This document shows positions 1-7,296 of a stretch of DNA of 15,372 bases, piece by piece. The stretch is from Methylococcaceae bacterium UBA1147. Its GTDB lineage: Bacteria; Pseudomonadota; Gammaproteobacteria; Methylococcales; UBA1147. The stretch is from contig DBZZ01000029.1 of assembly GCA_002311315.1 (NCBI GenBank), forward strand, positions 15,050-30,421. Direction: 5' to 3'. The stretch's first letter is position 1. Each line of letters starts with the position of its first letter. The notes under the pieces were generated by a model that saw only the letters and a list, made by a program, of their open reading frames with translations, made no database searches and was not told the DNA's origin. The position numbers and the translations under genes were made by a program.

Positions 1-762
1 AAGCCGGTTCTTGCGGAAATGATCGAACTGCTGAAAGGCAGCAAGAAGAAAGCACCCGCAAAGGCGATCAAGGAATGGTGGAAGCAGATCGATGAATGGC
101 GTGGGATGGATTGCCTCCGCTACGATCGCGACAGCAAACTGATCAAGCCACAATTCGTTATCGAGACACTCTACGAAGTGACTGGCGGTGATGCTTACGT
201 CACTTCCGATGTGGGTCAGCATCAGATGTGGGCTGCTCAGTATTATCCTTTTGACAAACCGAGGCGCTGGATCAATTCCGGTGGACTGGGGACCATGGGG
301 TTCGGACTACCGGCCGCGATCGGAGTTAAACTGGCATACCCGGATTCGGATGTGGTCTGCGTTACTGGTGAGGCAAGCATCCAGATGTGCCTGCAGGAAC
401 TGTCGACGGCTCTGCAGTACAATACAGGGATAAAGATCATCAACCTGAACAACCGCTTCATGGGCATGGTCAGGCAATGGCAGGAATTTTCCTACGAGAG
501 CCGGTATTCCCATTCCTACCTCGACACGATCCCCGATTTCGTGAAACTCGCCGAAAGCTATGGCCATGTCGGGATGCTGGTAGAGAAACCAGGAGACGTT
601 GAGGATGCTCTGAAGGAAGCCCTGAAACTGAAGGATCGAACGGTCTTTCTCGATATCATTACCGACCCGACCGAAAACGTGTACCCCATGATCGAGGCCG
701 GAAAGGCGCATCATGAAATGCGTCTTGCACCCGGATCAATTGGTAGCAGGGAGTTGGCCTGA
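1..762 (+). CDS. ilvI: Acetolactate synthase large subunit, C-terminal part (5' end outside window)
   Basis: Thiamine-diphosphate enzyme that condenses two pyruvates to acetolactate, or pyruvate plus 2-oxobutyrate to acetohydroxybutyrate, the first common step of valine, leucine and isoleucine synthesis. The frame is open from base 1, so the methionine at base 19 is internal; about 253 C-terminal residues of a roughly 570-590 residue family are present. The ThDP-binding segment starts with Gly-Glu-Ala (367-375) and closes with the Asn-Asn pair at 448-453, followed by GMVRQWQ and the family's usual C-terminal sequence. Gly-Glu-Ala instead of the textbook Gly-Asp-Gly is, from memory, common in proteobacterial homologues and not a sign of inactivity. 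The stop codon is directly followed by the ilvH start, so the two subunits are probably translationally coupled. Confidence 0.96.
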   Translation, partial: KPVLAEMIELLKGSKKKAPAKAIKEWWKQIDEWRGMDCLRYDRDSKLIKPQFVIETLYEVTGGDAYVTSDVGQHQMWAAQYYPFDKPRRWINSGGLGTMGFGLPAAIGVKLAYPDSDVVCVTGEASIQMCLQELSTALQYNTGIKIINLNNRFMGMVRQWQEFSYESRYSHSYLDTIPDFVKLAESYGHVGMLVEKPGDVEDALKEALKLKDRTVFLDIITDPTENVYPMIEAGKAHHEMRLAPGSIGSRELA

Positions 763-1254
763 ATGCGACATATCATTTCAGTTCTGATGGAAAACGAATC
801 CGGTGCATTATCGCGGGTTGCAGGGCTTTTTTCGGCACGCGGATACAACATAGAGTCGCTAACGGTTGCGCCGACCGAGGATCCCACCCTGTCTCGCATG
901 ACCGTGGTGACTCGTGGCAGTGACAGGGTCATCGAACAGATCACGAAACAGTTGAACAAGCTGATTGACGTGGTGAAATTAATCGACCTTTCAGAGTCCG
1001 AGCATATCGAACGCGAACTCATGATGATCAAGGTTCGCGCCGAAGGTGATGCCCGTAGCGAAGTCAAACGCCTGTGCGAGATCTTTCGGGGCAACATTGT
1101 CGATGTAACTGCGAGCAGCTACATCATCGAGGTTACCGGGGCGACCAGCAAGCTGGATGCCATGGTCGCTGCACTCGACGAAAATTCCATTATCGAAGTC
1201 GTGCGTTCTGGTACAACAGGTATTCCGCGTGGATTGACGGGGCTGCATGTTTGA
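763..1254 (+). CDS. ilvH: Acetolactate synthase small (regulatory) subunit
   Basis: Regulatory partner of IlvI that stimulates the catalytic subunit and confers feedback inhibition by valine. The 163-residue product has the standard length. An N-terminal ACT domain occupies about residues 4-76 (start MRHIISVLMENESGALSRV, then GLFSARGYNIESL), and a C-terminal IlvN-type domain follows, ending near GIPRGLTGL. The ATG follows the ilvI TGA with no intervening base, and AGGGAG (748-753) inside the end of ilvI is a suitable ribosome-binding site. Together with the downstream ilvC this forms the classic ilvIHC group. Confidence 0.97.
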   Translation: MRHIISVLMENESGALSRVAGLFSARGYNIESLTVAPTEDPTLSRMTVVTRGSDRVIEQITKQLNKLIDVVKLIDLSESEHIERELMMIKVRAEGDARSEVKRLCEIFRGNIVDVTASSYIIEVTGATSKLDAMVAALDENSIIEVVRSGTTGIPRGLTGLHV

Positions 1255-1324
1255 GCATGGGCAGGATTATGCCTGAGCGGATTCAGAAAAGTTTTCAGTA
1301 AAATATTTAGAAATGAGGAGTTCA

Positions 1325-2341
1325 ATGCAAGTTTATTACGATAAAGATGCCGACCTTTCGATTATCCAGAGCAAGAAGGTAGCCATCGTTGGTTACGGGT
1401 CTCAGGGGCACGCTCATGCCAACAACCTGAAGGAATCCGGAGTGGAAGTGGTCGTTGGCCTGCGGTCTGACTCGTCATCCGTTGTTAAGGCAGAAGTCGC
1501 TGGACTCAGTGTGATGCCGATCGAACAGGCCGTTGCCTGGGCTGATCTGGTCATGATTCTGGCTCCCGACGAGTTACAGGCACAACTCTATTCGGAAATC
1601 ATTGAACCCAATATCCCGCAGGGTTCTGCCCTGGCATTCGCTCATGGTTTCAATATTCACTTCGAACAGATTCAGCCGCGTGCTGACCTCGACGTGATCA
1701 TGATCGCGCCCAAGGGGCCGGGTCACCTGGTGCGTTCAACCTATACAGAGGGTGGTGGAGTGCCTTCATTGATTGCCATTTTCCAAAATGCTTCAGGAAT
1801 GGCTAAGGAAATCGCTCTGTCCTATGCTTCGGCAAACGGCGGCGGTCGTGCCGGGGTCATTGAAACCACATTCAAGGAAGAAACCGAAACCGATCTGTTC
1901 GGCGAACAGGTTGTTCTCTGCGGAGGAACTACGGCGTTGATCCAGGCGAGTTTCGAAACGCTTGTCGAGGCGGGCTACGCGCCGGAAATGGCGTATTTCG
2001 AGTGCCTGCACGAACTCAAGCTGATCGTCGATCTGATCTACGAAGGCGGTATTGCAAACATGCGTTATTCCATTTCCAATACGGCAGAATATGGTGATCT
2101 GACCCGCGGTCCGCGGGTGATTACCGATGAGACCAAGGCCGAAATGGCAAGGATTCTGAAGGAAATTCAGACCGGCGAATTTGCCCGTGAATTCATTCTC
2201 GAGAATCGTTCTGGCAATGCGAGCATGAAGGCGAAACGCCGCATTGGTCGGGAACATCCCATCGAGGAAGTGGGCGCCCGACTGCGGGACATGATGCCCT
2301 GGATTAAGGCCAACAAGATCGTTGACAAGGCGAAAAACTGA
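1325..2341 (+). CDS. ilvC: Ketol-acid reductoisomerase (NADP-dependent, class I)
   Basis: Converts acetolactate to 2,3-dihydroxyisovalerate by Mg-dependent alkyl migration and NADPH reduction, the second step of valine/leucine/isoleucine synthesis. The Rossmann motif GYGSQGHAHANNLKESG lies near the N terminus, followed by VGLRSDSSS, where Arg and Ser residues typically bind the NADPH phosphate. The Mg-binding acidic residues fall at Asp190 and Glu194 when counted from the start chosen here, matching the usual class I numbering. I chose ATG 1325 over the in-frame ATG at 1313 because GAGGAG (1315-1320) sits just upstream of it and the resulting 338 residues are the normal class I length. It lies 70 bases after ilvH and is probably cotranscribed with it. 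Confidence 0.96.
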   Translation: MQVYYDKDADLSIIQSKKVAIVGYGSQGHAHANNLKESGVEVVVGLRSDSSSVVKAEVAGLSVMPIEQAVAWADLVMILAPDELQAQLYSEIIEPNIPQGSALAFAHGFNIHFEQIQPRADLDVIMIAPKGPGHLVRSTYTEGGGVPSLIAIFQNASGMAKEIALSYASANGGGRAGVIETTFKEETETDLFGEQVVLCGGTTALIQASFETLVEAGYAPEMAYFECLHELKLIVDLIYEGGIANMRYSISNTAEYGDLTRGPRVITDETKAEMARILKEIQTGEFAREFILENRSGNASMKAKRRIGREHPIEEVGARLRDMMPWIKANKIVDKAKN

Positions 2342-2359
2342 CCGGCTTATATTCAGCAG

Positions 2360-2439
2360 GTAGCCCGGTGCCGGAAAACTGGCCTCTGGGCTTTTCCGCT
2401 TGCAGGTCAAGGGTTCTGAACTTTTTAACACCGGGCTAC
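2360..2439 (+). other. Long-range inverted repeat between ilvC and pssA
   Basis: An 11-base perfect inverted repeat: GTAGCCCGGTG at 2360-2370 and CACCGGGCTAC at 2429-2439, with 58 bases between. A smaller hairpin is nested inside (CGGAAAA and TTTTCCG, about 2372-2399). No T-run follows, so it does not look like a terminator. The right arm covers the place where the pssA ribosome-binding site should be, eight bases or fewer before its ATG. It could be an intercistronic mRNA structure or a REP-like repeat; only one copy is visible here. Confidence 0.5.
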
Positions 2440-2446
2440 GTTGTAG

Positions 2447-3190
2447 ATGAACAAGTCACCCCCTAGGCGCTATCGCCGTGGAATTTATCTTTTACCGAAC
2501 CTTCTGACCACCGCAGCGCTGTTCTGTGGTTTTTACGGGGTAACGGCGGCAGTCGGCGAGCGTTACGAAATCGCAGCTATCGTTATTCTGTTGGCAATGA
2601 TCCTGGATGGTCTGGACGGGCGTGTTGCCCGGTTGACCAATACCCAGAGCGAATTTGGGGCGCAGTATGACAGCATGGCCGACATGGCTTCTTTCGGCAT
2701 CTCGCCGGCTCTGATCATTTACCTCTGGTCCCTCGAATCACTGGGTAAACTGGGTCTGTTTGCGGCTTTCGTTTATGCGGCGGGAGCTGCCTTGCGTCTG
2801 GCACGTTTTAATACCCAGTTGGAAACTGCGGACCGGCGTTACTTCCAAGGGTTGCCCAGCCCGGCCGGTGCCGCCGTTCTTGCCAGTTACATCTGGGTCG
2901 CCACCGAGTACGGGTTTTTTGGCAAGGATCTGCAGTACACGTCAATATTGCTGACCATCGTTATCGGTTTGCTTATGGTCAGCAACTTCCGCTATTACAG
3001 TTTCAAGGACATCGATCTTCGGGGAAAGGTTTCGTTCGTTGTTGCCACCTCGGTCATGCTGTCGTTCGGCCTGGTGTTTGCTCATCCTCCCGTTATGTTA
3101 TTCGTGTTTTTTTTCCTATACGCGTTTTCCGGCCCGACGCTGACCTTGATAGCCAGGTACAGACGGCGTAAAAAAGGGCTGTCTGTCTAA
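2447..3190 (+). CDS. pssA: CDP-diacylglycerol--serine O-phosphatidyltransferase
   Basis: Membrane enzyme that makes phosphatidylserine from CDP-diacylglycerol and serine, the precursor of phosphatidylethanolamine. It belongs to the CDP-alcohol phosphatidyltransferase superfamily: the signature Asp54-x2-Asp57-Gly58-x2-Ala61-Arg62-x8-Gly71-x3-Asp75-x3-Asp79 is intact. The start RRGIYLLPNLLTTAALFCGF and the later ALRLARFN are typical of the integral-membrane PssA type, unlike the phospholipase-D-like PssA of E. coli. Several hydrophobic segments follow, and the C terminus is basic (RYRRRKKG). Length 247 is normal. No Shine-Dalgarno sequence is evident upstream of ATG 2447; the region is taken up by one arm of an inverted repeat. 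Its position between ilvC and leuA is, from memory, common in gammaproteobacteria. Confidence 0.94.
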   Translation: MNKSPPRRYRRGIYLLPNLLTTAALFCGFYGVTAAVGERYEIAAIVILLAMILDGLDGRVARLTNTQSEFGAQYDSMADMASFGISPALIIYLWSLESLGKLGLFAAFVYAAGAALRLARFNTQLETADRRYFQGLPSPAGAAVLASYIWVATEYGFFGKDLQYTSILLTIVIGLLMVSNFRYYSFKDIDLRGKVSFVVATSVMLSFGLVFAHPPVMLFVFFFLYAFSGPTLTLIARYRRRKKGLSV

Positions 3191-3507
3191 GGACGGGATC
3201 GGTGGTTCAAACCCCGGGTTATACAGTTCCTGAGCTTGGAATATGAAAACAACCAGCGTATATTGCTAGTCACCGAGTATTAGCAATGTTTTTCTTTACA
3301 TCACTGAAATTTTCCAGGCTTTTCGTCCTTTCTCCTGGCGTATCACCTGCGTCAAGGGGTCTTTCAGGTTTGCACTGGCTTCTTGATCTGGGTCCGCTGC
3401 TGCCCTGAGGGGCATCCAGCATTTACATCAACAATCATGCAAATTTCCTTTAGGATGCTTTCGGCATTTCCGGATGACGGGCCGATAAGCGGGTTTGGAG
3501 TGTTCCC
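3191..3507. other. Intergenic region between pssA and leuA (317 bases)
   Basis: No convincing gene is seen. It contains a weak hairpin with a T-rich tail (3262-3297). TTTACA at 3422-3427 and TAGGAT at 3451-3456 look like -35 and -10 boxes, but the 23-base spacer is too long for a standard sigma-70 promoter, so I do not call one. GGAG at 3497-3500 is the leuA ribosome-binding site. leuA plausibly has its own promoter in this gap. Confidence 0.5.
3262..3297 (+). terminator. Weak candidate terminator after pssA
   Basis: ATTGCTA (3262-3268) and TAGCAAT (3281-3287) form a 7-bp AT-rich stem with a 12-base loop, followed by GTTTTTCTTT. The layout resembles an intrinsic terminator for the ilv-pssA transcript, but the stem is weak, so this is tentative. 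Confidence 0.35.
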
Positions 3508-5055
3508 ATGAAAGACAAACTGATTATTTTCGACACCACGCTTCGTGATGGCGAGCAAAGTCCCGGTGCATCGATGACACGGGATGAAAAAGTCCGTATC
3601 GCGAAGGCCCTGCAACGTCTGCGAGTAGACGTTATCGAGGGTGGATTTCCAGCGGCGAGCCCTGGCGATTTCGAAAGCGTTCAGGCGATCGCCCGAACGA
3701 TTAAGGAATGCACGATTTGTGGTCTGGCTCGAGCCCTTGATTCGGACGTTGACAAGGCCGGCGAAGCCCTCAAGCCAGCCGAGAGGCGTCGAATCCATAC
3801 GTTCATCGCAACTTCTCCCATTCATATGGAAAAGAAGCTGCAGATGGAACCGGAACAGGTGATCGAATATGCGGTCCGCGCGGTAAAACGGGCCTTGAAG
3901 TATACCGATGACGTCGAGTTCTCCCCGGAAGACGCGGGGCGATCGGATGAGGATTTCCTGTGCCGAATTCTCGAAGCCGTGATAGACGCGGGTGCGCGTA
4001 CCCTCAATATTCCCGATACCGTGGGCTACAGTGTGCCGGCACAGTTCGGCAACACGATCCGCAATCTGATCGAACGTATCCCCAACTCGGACAAGGCTGT
4101 TTTTTCAGTGCATTGCCACAACGACCTTGGTCTCGCGGTCGCCAATTCGCTATCCGCTGTGCTGAATGGTGCGCGGCAGGTTGAATGCACAATCAACGGG
4201 TTGGGCGAGCGGGCTGGCAATGCATCACTGGAAGAAGTGGTGATGGCGGTTCGTACCCGCAAGGACGTGTTTGCTTGCAGTACCGGGATTGATACCCGGG
4301 AAATCGTCAATTGTTCAAAGCTGGTTTCCAACATCACGGGTTTCCCGATCCAGCCCAATAAGGCCATTGTCGGTGCCAACGCTTTTGCACACGAGGCGGG
4401 TATTCATCAGGATGGGGTACTCAAGAATCGAGAAACCTATGAAATTATGCGCGCAGAAGACGTCGGCTGGAAGACTAATCGGATGGTGCTGGGAAAGCAT
4501 TCCGGCAGAAATGCGTTCAGGAGCCGGATGAACGAGCTCGGTGTTGAGTTTGATACGGAAGAATCGCTGAACCAGGCCTTTTTTCGTTTCAAGCAGCTTG
4601 CGGACAAGAAACACGAGATTTTTGACGAAGACTTACAAGCGCTGATTACCGAAGCGGCAGTTGAGTCCGAAGACGAATGGGCGCAACTGGTTTCACTGAA
4701 GGTTTCTTGTGAAACCGGGGAGGTTCCGGAAGCACGGGTTGTGATCTGTCGCAATGGTGAAGAAATAGCGGGCGCCGGCGTCGGTGGTGGTGTTGTCGAT
4801 GCGAGTATCAAGGCAATTGAGTCTATTATTGATACCGGGGCATCGTTACAGCTTTACTCCGTCAACAACATAACCAGCGGAACCGATGCACAGGGTGAAG
4901 TTACCGTACGGCTTGAAAAAGGTGGCAAGATCGTCAACGGTCAGGGCGCAGACATCGATATTGTCATTGCATCGGCAAAAGCCTATCTAAATGCGGCAAA
5001 CAAATTGATGCTGAGGGTTGGCAGACAGCATCCACAGACAGGCAGCGATGTATAG
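3508..5055 (+). CDS. leuA: 2-isopropylmalate synthase
   Basis: Condenses 2-oxoisovalerate with acetyl-CoA to 2-isopropylmalate, the committed step of leucine synthesis; the substrate comes from the ilv genes just upstream. The 515 residues contain an N-terminal HMGL-like TIM barrel with FDTTLRDGEQ (Asp14 binds the metal), HCHNDLG at 202-208 (His202 and His204) and Asn238 in GERAGN, the same numbering as the E. coli enzyme. The C-terminal LeuA allosteric domain (about 390-510), which normally senses leucine, is present and complete. GGAG (3497-3500) lies seven bases before ATG 3508. Leucine feedback inhibition is expected from the family. Confidence 0.97.
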   Translation: MKDKLIIFDTTLRDGEQSPGASMTRDEKVRIAKALQRLRVDVIEGGFPAASPGDFESVQAIARTIKECTICGLARALDSDVDKAGEALKPAERRRIHTFIATSPIHMEKKLQMEPEQVIEYAVRAVKRALKYTDDVEFSPEDAGRSDEDFLCRILEAVIDAGARTLNIPDTVGYSVPAQFGNTIRNLIERIPNSDKAVFSVHCHNDLGLAVANSLSAVLNGARQVECTINGLGERAGNASLEEVVMAVRTRKDVFACSTGIDTREIVNCSKLVSNITGFPIQPNKAIVGANAFAHEAGIHQDGVLKNRETYEIMRAEDVGWKTNRMVLGKHSGRNAFRSRMNELGVEFDTEESLNQAFFRFKQLADKKHEIFDEDLQALITEAAVESEDEWAQLVSLKVSCETGEVPEARVVICRNGEEIAGAGVGGGVVDASIKAIESIIDTGASLQLYSVNNITSGTDAQGEVTVRLEKGGKIVNGQGADIDIVIASAKAYLNAANKLMLRVGRQHPQTGSDV

Positions 5056-5148
5056 TTGGAAGAATTTCCGGTCTGGAATGATGGGTCGTTACCCGATTTC
5101 AGGAACGCGTCGATGGTGACAACGAGGCGGCGTTAAAGGACTACGGTG

Positions 5149-5901
5149 ATGGACGAGAACCTTCGCCTTTCCTACCTGGAAGCAATGGGTATTCAGGTCT
5201 GGATACCCAGAACCGGGACCGAAGTTGCAAGCGGTGGTTTGCAACCGGATTCGGCAGCAGCCGAAGAACCGTGTCTCCAGCGGAACCTTTCGCGGGGAGG
5301 TCATTCGGAAAGCGCCCCCGACAAGATGTCGGGACCCAGGATCCGGTGGCAGGTTCTAGAGCAAGAGGTCTCGGGGTGTACCCGCTGTGAACTGCATTCA
5401 ACGAGGACCCAGACTGTCTTCGGTAGCGGCAGTCACAGCGCAAAATGGATGGTCATTGGCGAGGCACCGGGAGCCAGTGAAGATGCGCAGGGGAAACCGT
5501 TTGTCGGGAAGGCAGGACAAGTTCTGACCGAGATGCTGCGGGCCGCTGGGCTGGACAGGGACGATGTTTTTATCACGAATATTCTCAAATGCCGACCACC
5601 CGACAACAGGGATCCGCGGCCGGTAGAGGTTGATGCGTGTGAAGGGTTTCTAAAACAACAGGTAGAGATGGTGCGGCCCGACATCATTCTTGCGGTCGGG
5701 CGTATCGCTGCCCAGAAGCTGTTGAAGACTGAGACTCCGCTTGGGCGATTACGAGGGCGGGTTCACCGGTACGGTGACATACCGGTGGTCGTTGTATATC
5801 ATCCGGCGTATTTGCTACGGTCCCCGCTTGAGAAAAGAAAGGCCTGGGAAGATCTGAAACTAGCGATTGAGACAGCGGACAATGGCTGGAAACAACCATA
5901 A
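5149..5901 (+). CDS. Family 4 uracil-DNA glycosylase (Fe-S type)
   Basis: Removes uracil from DNA to start base-excision repair. The four cysteines expected to hold the [4Fe-4S] cluster are Cys77, Cys80, Cys148 and Cys164. Motif GEAPGASEDAQGKPFVGKAG begins at residue 104, and the DNA-binding loop HPAYLLR begins at His218. The N terminus has the segment LSYLEAMGIQVWIPR, which I recall from gammaproteobacterial members, then a low-complexity linker of about 45 residues (roughly 22-67) before the catalytic domain. A GTG at 5146 is an alternative start; I prefer ATG 5149 because AAAGGA (5135-5140) is eight bases upstream. The gene begins 93 bases after leuA and is followed by rimI, a frequent pairing in proteobacteria. 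Confidence 0.93.
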   Translation: MDENLRLSYLEAMGIQVWIPRTGTEVASGGLQPDSAAAEEPCLQRNLSRGGHSESAPDKMSGPRIRWQVLEQEVSGCTRCELHSTRTQTVFGSGSHSAKWMVIGEAPGASEDAQGKPFVGKAGQVLTEMLRAAGLDRDDVFITNILKCRPPDNRDPRPVEVDACEGFLKQQVEMVRPDIILAVGRIAAQKLLKTETPLGRLRGRVHRYGDIPVVVVYHPAYLLRSPLEKRKAWEDLKLAIETADNGWKQP

Positions 5902-5964
5902 TAATGCCTCACGGGGGCGGGTTATCGCCCGGGGCCGACAATAATAATATTGTAGATTACAAAC

Positions 5965-6567
5965 ATGCGAGCTTTATACGATTTACTAAAGAAAGAGTTT
6001 ACCTACGATGCCAATCGGGATTTTTATGCCAAGTTCAATCCCAGTCTCGATCGTGGAATGGATCTTCTGTCCTACCGTCCCATGCGTTCTCGTGACATCA
6101 AGTCGATCGTGGCCATCGAGAAACAGCTCTACAATTTCCCGTGGAGTGAAGGAACGTTCAAAGATTGTCAGAAGATTGGCTATTTGTGCTGGGTCTGTGA
6201 TCGCGTTGATCAAGTCGTTGGATACGGAATCGTGTCGATTGCTGCCGGCGAGGCACATATCATGAACATCGGCGTTGATCCCAGCTTCCATCGGCAAGGA
6301 ATCGGACGTGGCTTGATGGATCGGTTGATGGAGACCGCTGATGAAAATCGTTGCCATGTTGCGCTGCTGGAGGTCAGGCCATCCAACGACGTTGCGATTC
6401 AGATGTACCTGAACATGGGCTTCAGCGAAATCGGCATGCGCAAGGATTATTATCCTGGAAAGAAAGGACGCGAGGATGCAGTAGTCTTGTCGTTGCCCCT
6501 TGCAGCCAAGGAACCCGAAAAGGAACCCGAAAAGGAATCCGCCGAGAAATCCGCCAAGGAAACCTGA
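5965..6567 (+). CDS. rimI: Ribosomal protein S18-alanine N-acetyltransferase, with N-terminal extension and Lys/Glu tail
   Basis: GNAT-family acetyltransferase that acetylates the N-terminal alanine of ribosomal protein S18. The GNAT core starts near residue 36 (SYRPMRSRDIKSI). The acetyl-CoA loop RQGIGRG is at 110-116, the likely catalytic Glu136 is in LLEVRPSN, and Tyr148 is in YLNMGF. At 200 residues it is longer than the usual 145-160. About 35 extra residues precede the core, and a charged tail at 185-200 is encoded by 12-base repeats. No clear ribosome-binding site precedes ATG 5965, so a start at 6058 (169 residues) is possible, although the upstream codons could also be real. It is the last gene before a strong terminator. 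Confidence 0.87.
   Translation: MRALYDLLKKEFTYDANRDFYAKFNPSLDRGMDLLSYRPMRSRDIKSIVAIEKQLYNFPWSEGTFKDCQKIGYLCWVCDRVDQVVGYGIVSIAAGEAHIMNIGVDPSFHRQGIGRGLMDRLMETADENRCHVALLEVRPSNDVAIQMYLNMGFSEIGMRKDYYPGKKGREDAVVLSLPLAAKEPEKEPEKESAEKSAKET
6508..6567 (+). repeat. Five degenerate 12-base tandem repeats at the 3' end of rimI
   Basis: Units start at 6508, 6520, 6532, 6544 and 6556. The first two are identical (AAGGAACCCGAA); the next three diverge (AAGGAATCCGCC, GAGAAATCCGCC, AAGGAAACCTGA), and the last includes the stop codon. They encode KEPE, KEPE, KESA, EKSA and KET. Because the unit is four codons long, copy-number change would keep the frame. Confidence 0.85.
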
Positions 6568-6600
6568 AAACGTCAATTGGCCCGTAACCGGTCGGGCTCG

Positions 6601-6646
6601 AACCCCCTGGCGGAACTTTGAGTTCTTCCAGGGGGTTTTTATTTTC
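6601..6646 (+). terminator. Strong intrinsic terminator after rimI
   Basis: AACCCCCTGG (6601-6610) pairs with CCAGGGGGTT (6628-6637), extended inward by GAACT (6613-6617) with AGTTC (6621-6625), and is followed by a T-rich run to about 6645. It starts 33 bases after the rimI stop and closes the core-gene block. Confidence 0.92.
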
Positions 6647-7161
6647 AGCAAACATCTCGCGGGTACCGGGTTTCCTCTTTCAGCGATTTGGTCAAGTAGC
6701 CCGCTTCTTCCTGCTTTCGTTGGCGATCCTACTGATCAGGGTATTTTTGGCCTTGAAGTCGGTGCCGTATTGCTTGCGTTTTTGTTCAGGTGGGCCCGAT
6801 TGAATCCGGTCAACAATTTCACCCTTGCCCGTTTTTGGGGGCTGTTAGACTCAATGCCCGACCAGAAATTAAAATATTTGCAAATTGTCAAGTCTCTTAG
6901 TACGATCCGTTGTCGAAGGTAGAACAAGAATAATCCGCAGCAGAAAGTTGGATAACAACGAGTAGGGCAAGGCGGTCGTTGTAGGTGGTTCCGATCAGAA
7001 AAGCTGCAACCTTTTGAACCAGTAGCAATTGGTAATGGCAGACTAAGTTTTGATAGTAGATTTGTCCGCTAGTGCCGGAGAAAGAAACGTTGAAGTCGAA
7101 ATTCATACAATCAGTACTCTCTATGTAGCTCGAGTAATCATCATTTTATTCCATTAAAAAC

Positions 7162-7192
7162 TTGTGAAAGATAGGGTTTTAATTCGTATAAG
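7162..7192 (+). promoter_or_regulatory. Possible sigma-70-like promoter for the one-carbon cluster
   Basis: TTGTGA (7162-7167) and TATAAG (7187-7192) are separated by 19 bases, longer than ideal. They lie in an AT-rich stretch about 105 bases before the next gene. An alternative -35-like TTGATA at 7226-7231 lacks a good -10 box. Tentative. Confidence 0.27.
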
Positions 7193-7207
7193 TGGTGCTC
7201 AATCTAA

Positions 7208-7253
7208 AGCTAGTTCGGTGGGTGGTTGATAGAAGGGACGAACACGTTTAGCT
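7208..7253 (+). other. Possible leader RNA stem before the 1219-residue gene
   Basis: AGCTAGTTCG (7208-7217) can pair with CGAAC (7239-7243) and TAGCT (7249-7253), with a five-base bulge at 7244-7248 and a 21-base loop. It ends 43 bases before the start codon. I recognise no known riboswitch class. Confidence 0.35.
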
Positions 7254-7296
7254 AAGGTATTTTTGAGCGCAATGAAACTTAAAGAGGAAAAACCCT

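Larger units (their letters stand above)
6647..7296. other. Gene-free region between the rimI terminator and the one-carbon cluster
   Basis: 650 bases with no open reading frame I can support; the few short ones resemble no known protein and lack ribosome-binding sites. It becomes AT-rich towards the right. Visible elements are an inverted repeat ACAACGA/TCGTTGT (6955-6961 and 6976-6982), a leader stem at 7208-7253 and a possible promoter at 7162-7192. It is most likely the upstream regulatory region and leader of the 1219-residue gene, and perhaps a scar where the cluster joined the core block. Confidence 0.6.

Noticed and set aside
367..375. Gly-Glu-Ala instead of Gly-Asp-Gly in the ThDP motif of IlvI, as a possible loss of function
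   Set aside because: This variant is, to my knowledge, common in active proteobacterial acetolactate synthases, and the rest of the motif, including Asn-Asn, is intact.
3201..3225. tRNA T-arm-like sequence GGTTCAAACC after pssA
   Set aside because: The flanking stem has a mismatch, and no anticodon arm or acceptor partner exists upstream, where pssA is still coding.
3422..3456. Sigma-70 promoter for leuA (TTTACA and TAGGAT)
   Set aside because: The 23-base spacer is too long; a promoter probably exists in the gap but cannot be placed with confidence.
5938..5953. Small palindrome ACAATA/TATTGT before rimI as an operator
   Set aside because: Six AT-rich base pairs with a four-base loop are expected by chance in such a sequence; no second copy was seen.
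6618..6803. 61-residue + strand frame with a hydrophobic stretch after the terminator
   Set aside because: It starts inside the terminator hairpin, lacks a ribosome-binding site and has a low-complexity hydrophobic composition typical of chance frames.
6500..6922. 140-residue + strand open frame running from the rimI tail through the terminator
   Set aside because: Its first part is an alternative frame of the rimI repeats, it crosses the strong terminator, has no ribosome-binding site and resembles nothing known.
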